Below, one piece after another: positions 24,306 through 24,618 of a stretch of 24,618 nucleotides of DNA. The stretch's first letter is position 1; each line of letters opens with the position of its first letter. The position numbers and the translations under genes were made by a program. The stretch is from JBIOJB01 sp044450465. Lineage in GTDB: Bacteria > Chloroflexota > Dormibacteria > Dormibacterales > Dormibacteraceae. Below the pieces are notes generated by a model. It was not told the DNA's origin. It was given only the letters and a program-made list of their open reading frames with translations, and did not search any database. Location of the stretch: positions 1-24,618 of the forward strand of contig JBIOJB010000043.1 in the NCBI GenBank assembly GCA_044450465.1, given 5' to 3'.

Positions 24306-24618
24306 TCACAATGGTGCACCGCCGAACTCGAACAGGTTGCCATCGGGGTCGCGGTACGCGGCCTTGCGGACGCCATTTGAGAGGGTTTCCCGCTGCGCGG
24401 GGGTAAGGCCACGCTCTGCGATCCGGGCGACGAGCGCGTCAAGGTCGTCCACAAAGACGAGGTGCCTCGTGTGCCCAGCGTGCTCGGGCCGCTGCTCGAC
24501 GAAGACGTACCGGTGCTCGGCGAGCTCCCACACCGCCTCGATTTCGGTGGGGAGGAATGACGGCGGCGCGCCGAAGAGCCGCTCATACCACTCCACGGCC
24601 GCAGCGTAGCTGGTGACC
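24306..24618 (-). CDS. VOC family protein, 5' end beyond window
   Basis: The C-terminal ~103 residues of a vicinal-oxygen-chelate fold protein: AAAVEWYERLFGAPPSFLP, YVFVEQRPEHAGHTRHLVFV, DDLDALVARIAERGL and a closing AYRDPDGNLFEFGGAPL, the usual last strand with the metal-ligand glutamate. The frame stays open to the window edge, and the family needs about 15-25 more residues before this, so the true start is outside. A GTG at 24596 is in frame but would cut the first strand. It is unlike the VOC gene at 22785 in sequence, so not a recent duplicate. Ligand unknown. Confidence 0.82.
   Translation of the reverse strand, partial: VTSYAAAVEWYERLFGAPPSFLPTEIEAVWELAEHRYVFVEQRPEHAGHTRHLVFVDDLDALVARIAERGLTPAQRETLSNGVRKAAYRDPDGNLFEFGGAPL

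Noticed and set aside
1..24618. CRISPR array, rRNA, intact tRNA, tRNA-Sec, complete insertion sequence
   Set aside because: I looked for regularly spaced repeats, rRNA-like stretches, tRNA cores and transposase genes and found none apart from the degenerate tRNA-like sequence.

Overview
The window is high-GC bacterial DNA with standard TGA stops, several GTG/TTG starts and apparently leaderless promoters. Together with an LppX/LprG-like lipoprotein and TetR-controlled ABC exporters, this suggests a high-GC Terrabacteria lineage (Actinobacteriota, Chloroflexota or Dormibacterota-like). There is no rRNA or ribosomal marker to fix the taxonomy, so this is inference.

Layout. (1) 103-6635 (+) is a central-carbon block: malic enzyme, a one-piece pyruvate:ferredoxin oxidoreductase (NifJ), and a dihydroorotate-dehydrogenase-like flavoprotein whose start overlaps the nifJ stop. 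Together these would interconvert malate, pyruvate and acetyl-CoA with reduced ferredoxin. (2) 6640-8022 holds a small membrane protein and a divergent PaaG-like crotonase. (3) 8035-14740 (-) holds two ABC-2 export systems: an ATPase with two single-length permeases, and a TetR regulator with an ATPase and a double-length permease. (4) 14778-17499 (-) holds an MTA/SAH nucleosidase next to a hemerythrin-domain protein, a 5'-truncated NAD-dependent epimerase remnant and a lipoprotein. (5) 17747-21600 holds a cupin and two metal-homeostasis units: mntR-mntH with candidate MntR boxes, and a CmtR-like ArsR regulator overlapping a short CDF transporter. (6) 21601-24618 is accessory in character: gappy, with small genes, a degenerate tRNA-Thr-like sequence, an ArsR-VOC operon, dispersed inverted repeats around a small ORF, and a second VOC gene cut by the window end.

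The most notable observation is at 21948-22271. A carboxymuconolactone-decarboxylase/AhpD-like gene has a good ribosome binding site and an in-frame TGA exactly where the second cysteine of the family's CxxC redox motif belongs. Reading continues in the family pattern afterwards. A perfect 6-bp hairpin with an AGGU loop starts 11 nt after the TGA, and its loop begins 17 nt after it, a geometry expected of a bacterial SECIS element. It is therefore a candidate selenoprotein (Cys-Glu-Pro-Sec). The alternative is a nonsense-mutated gene. No selenocysteine machinery lies in the window to decide.
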